The notes under the pieces are model-generated. The model saw only the letters and a program-made list of their open reading frames with translations. It ran no database searches and was not told where the DNA came from. A stretch of 64,000 nucleotides of DNA from an uncultured Flavobacteriaceae bacterium. GTDB taxonomy: Bacteria; Bacteroidota; Bacteroidia; Flavobacteriales; Flavobacteriaceae. The translations under genes were made by a program, and so were the position numbers. Position 1 is the first letter of the stretch; the number at the start of each line of letters is the position of its first letter. The stretch is from positions 1-64,000 of the forward strand of contig CANLQD010000012.1 of the NCBI GenBank assembly GCA_947493175.1, in the 5' to 3' direction. Positions 62,744-64,000 of the stretch are shown one piece after another.

Positions 62744-63756
62744 TGCAAGTAGAGCAAAACAAATCCCTAAAAACCTATAATACTTTTGGTATAGACGCCA
62801 AAGCACGATTTTTTCTGGAAATACGTTCCTTGGACCAGTTGCGGGAAGCCCTTCGGTTAGAACAATTTCCGGAAAAGTTTGTAGTAAGCGGCGGCAGTAA
62901 CATGCTACTCACCAAGGATATAGAAGCCCTAGTACTTCACATTCATATGAAGGGGATAACGGTTCTTTCTGAAGACAGGGACCATGTTACCCTCAAAGTA
63001 ATGGCAGGTGAGAATTGGCACGGGTTGGTACAATGGACATTGGAACGAAATTATGGTGGGCTTGAAAATATGTCATTGATACCGGGAAATACAGGTACCG
63101 CCCCTATCCAGAATATCGGAGCTTACGGCGTAGAACTTAAGGATACCTTTGTACAATGTGAGGCCATGGATGTATTTACAGGGGAACTACATACCTTCTC
63201 CAAAGAGGACTGCAAATTCGGTTATCGCGATTCTTTTTTTAAAAATGAAGGCAAAGGTCGTTATATTATTACCTCTGTTTGCTTAAAATTGACAAAGAGG
63301 CACCACCTACTGAATACATCTTATGGTGCTATCGAGGCTGAATTAAAAAAAAACAAGGTTAGTCAAATAACCATACAGGAAATTTCCAAAGCGGTCATCG
63401 CTATTCGACGCAGTAAACTCCCCGACCCTGCCGTATTGGGAAATAGCGGAAGTTTTTTTAAGAATCCCGTTATCAACAAGGAGGCATTCGAACATTTTGG
63501 TGCGACCCATCCGGATGCTCCATTTTACAAAATTTCGGATACCGCTTTTAAAATCCCTGCGGGATGGCTTATCGAACAATGTGGCTATAAAGGAAAACGA
63601 TTCGGCGATGCAGGAGTTCATCAAAATCAGGCATTGGTATTGGTAAATTACGGAAACGCATCCGGAACCGAAATACTGGATTTGGCCCATCGGATCATGG
63701 CAACGGTCAAAAATCGATTTGGAATCGAAATCGTACCGGAGGTAAATATCATCTAG
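62743..63756 (+). CDS. murB: UDP-N-acetylenolpyruvoylglucosamine reductase
   Basis: MurB reduces the enolpyruvyl group to make UDP-MurNAc in peptidoglycan synthesis. The 337 residues have the FAD site 'VVSGGSNMLLTKDIEALVLH' (sections), 'SLIPGNTGTAPIQNIGAYGVE', the catalytic-Ser region 'GNSGSFFKNPVI' and the proton donor Glu in the C-terminal 'GVEIVPEV'-like end ('GIEIVPEVNII'). The type I extra loop is present ('YRDSFFKNEGKGRYIITSV' with Tyr). It is translationally coupled to the aminotransferase. Confidence 0.97.
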   Translation: MQVEQNKSLKTYNTFGIDAKARFFLEIRSLDQLREALRLEQFPEKFVVSGGSNMLLTKDIEALVLHIHMKGITVLSEDRDHVTLKVMAGENWHGLVQWTLERNYGGLENMSLIPGNTGTAPIQNIGAYGVELKDTFVQCEAMDVFTGELHTFSKEDCKFGYRDSFFKNEGKGRYIITSVCLKLTKRHHLLNTSYGAIEAELKKNKVSQITIQEISKAVIAIRRSKLPDPAVLGNSGSFFKNPVINKEAFEHFGATHPDAPFYKISDTAFKIPAGWLIEQCGYKGKRFGDAGVHQNQALVLVNYGNASGTEILDLAHRIMATVKNRFGIEIVPEVNII

Positions 63757-63808
63757 CGGAACAATACCAGGGGAAAATCTATTTGAGCAATCGAACTAAA
63801 GTAAATCC

Positions 63809-63843
63809 AAAAAATAACCCTCGAAGAAAATCAACGAGGGTTA
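63809..63843. terminator. Hairpin after murB, better oriented for the minus strand
   Basis: Stem TAACCCTCG/CGAGGGTTA (63815-63823 with 63835-63843). The T-rich tract follows on the minus strand (63814-63809), so it may end a minus-strand gene that lies beyond the right edge. Confidence 0.55.
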
Positions 63844-63868
63844 TACCAAACCAAACTAACCAAAAACT

Positions 63869-63895
63869 AAATGTACAGTTACCAGCTGCACATTT
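63869..63895. terminator. Second hairpin after murB
   Basis: Stem AAATGTACAG/CTGCACATTT (63869-63878 with 63886-63895), one G-T pair, followed by AT-rich DNA. It may end murB transcription. The last 105 bases of the window hold nothing recognisable. Confidence 0.45.
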
Positions 63896-64000
63896 ATATA
63901 ATTAAAATTTTGAGATAACGCCGCTTTACAATCAATTTTATAAATTAGCGTTTACCTATATACGGTACAAAGAACATACTTGGATGCCCGGACCTCAAAA

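Overview
The window reads as chromosomal DNA of a marine-type Flavobacteriaceae (Bacteroidota), possibly close to Maribacter or Zobellia; the genus is a guess. Evidence: TonB-dependent receptors with N-terminal carboxypeptidase-like domains, an HmuY haem lipoprotein, imelysin, DUF4856, DUF6607 and DUF3467 proteins, a short (100-aa) HPF, the order xerC-hpf-tRNAs-tuf-tRNA-secE-nusG-rplKAJL-rpoBC, moderate-to-low GC, no clear Shine-Dalgarno use, and -7 boxes of the Bacteroidota form TAnnTTTG. I see no insertion sequence, prophage, CRISPR array or rRNA.

Layout. 1-1361: 5' part of a secreted or surface protein with about 60-aa aspartate-rich repeats, cut by the window edge. 1782-3371: prfC. 3454-18643 (minus strand): the information-processing block, read from xerC and hpf through tRNA-Thr(UGU), Tyr, Gly, Thr(GGU), tuf, tRNA-Trp, secE, nusG, rplK, rplA, rplJ, rplL, rpoB, rpoC and a DUF3467 gene. 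19020-22084: a lipoprotein of unknown role, then guaB. 22295-33672: an iron/haem acquisition region. One unit is imelysin, HTTM membrane protein, FecA-like receptor and CxxCH haem-binding protein. A second is a HmuR-like receptor, HmuY and a DoxX-like protein. A DUF4856 lipoprotein and a divergent DUF6607 protein are single genes. 33806-41635: mixed metabolic genes (HMG-CoA lyase, LysE exporter, Dabb protein, pyrD, pepT, a YdeI-like protein, a Tat-exported oxidoreductase). 41924-49368: Nudix/pyrE divergent pair, birA, and the operon rsfS-ftsH-LUD-cdsA-psd-ACBP. 49588-56731: small accessory genes, including an HxlR regulator facing two adjacent genes that each carry a one-base frameshift. 56799-63756: valS, a DUF1573 protein, a two-domain aspartyl protease with PDZ, an aminotransferase and murB.

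The most system-like part is 22.3-33.7 kb. Two of its promoter regions carry 25-bp palindromes of the form 8-9-8 (TTTATTTA-N9-TAAATAAA). One lies between the divergent hmuR-like and DUF6607 promoters, and two flank the DUF4856 promoter; a half-site lies near the predicted start of the imelysin transcript. This suggests one metal- or haem-responsive regulon covering genes whose role in uptake (HTTM, DUF4856, DUF6607) is not assigned. Other noteworthy points are a tRNA-operon promoter placed so that transcription starts inside the upstream terminator stem, -7 boxes so close to xerC and pyrE that leaderless mRNAs are predicted, a long hairpin between rplL and rpoB, and a sharp base-composition change inside the repeat gene at the left edge.
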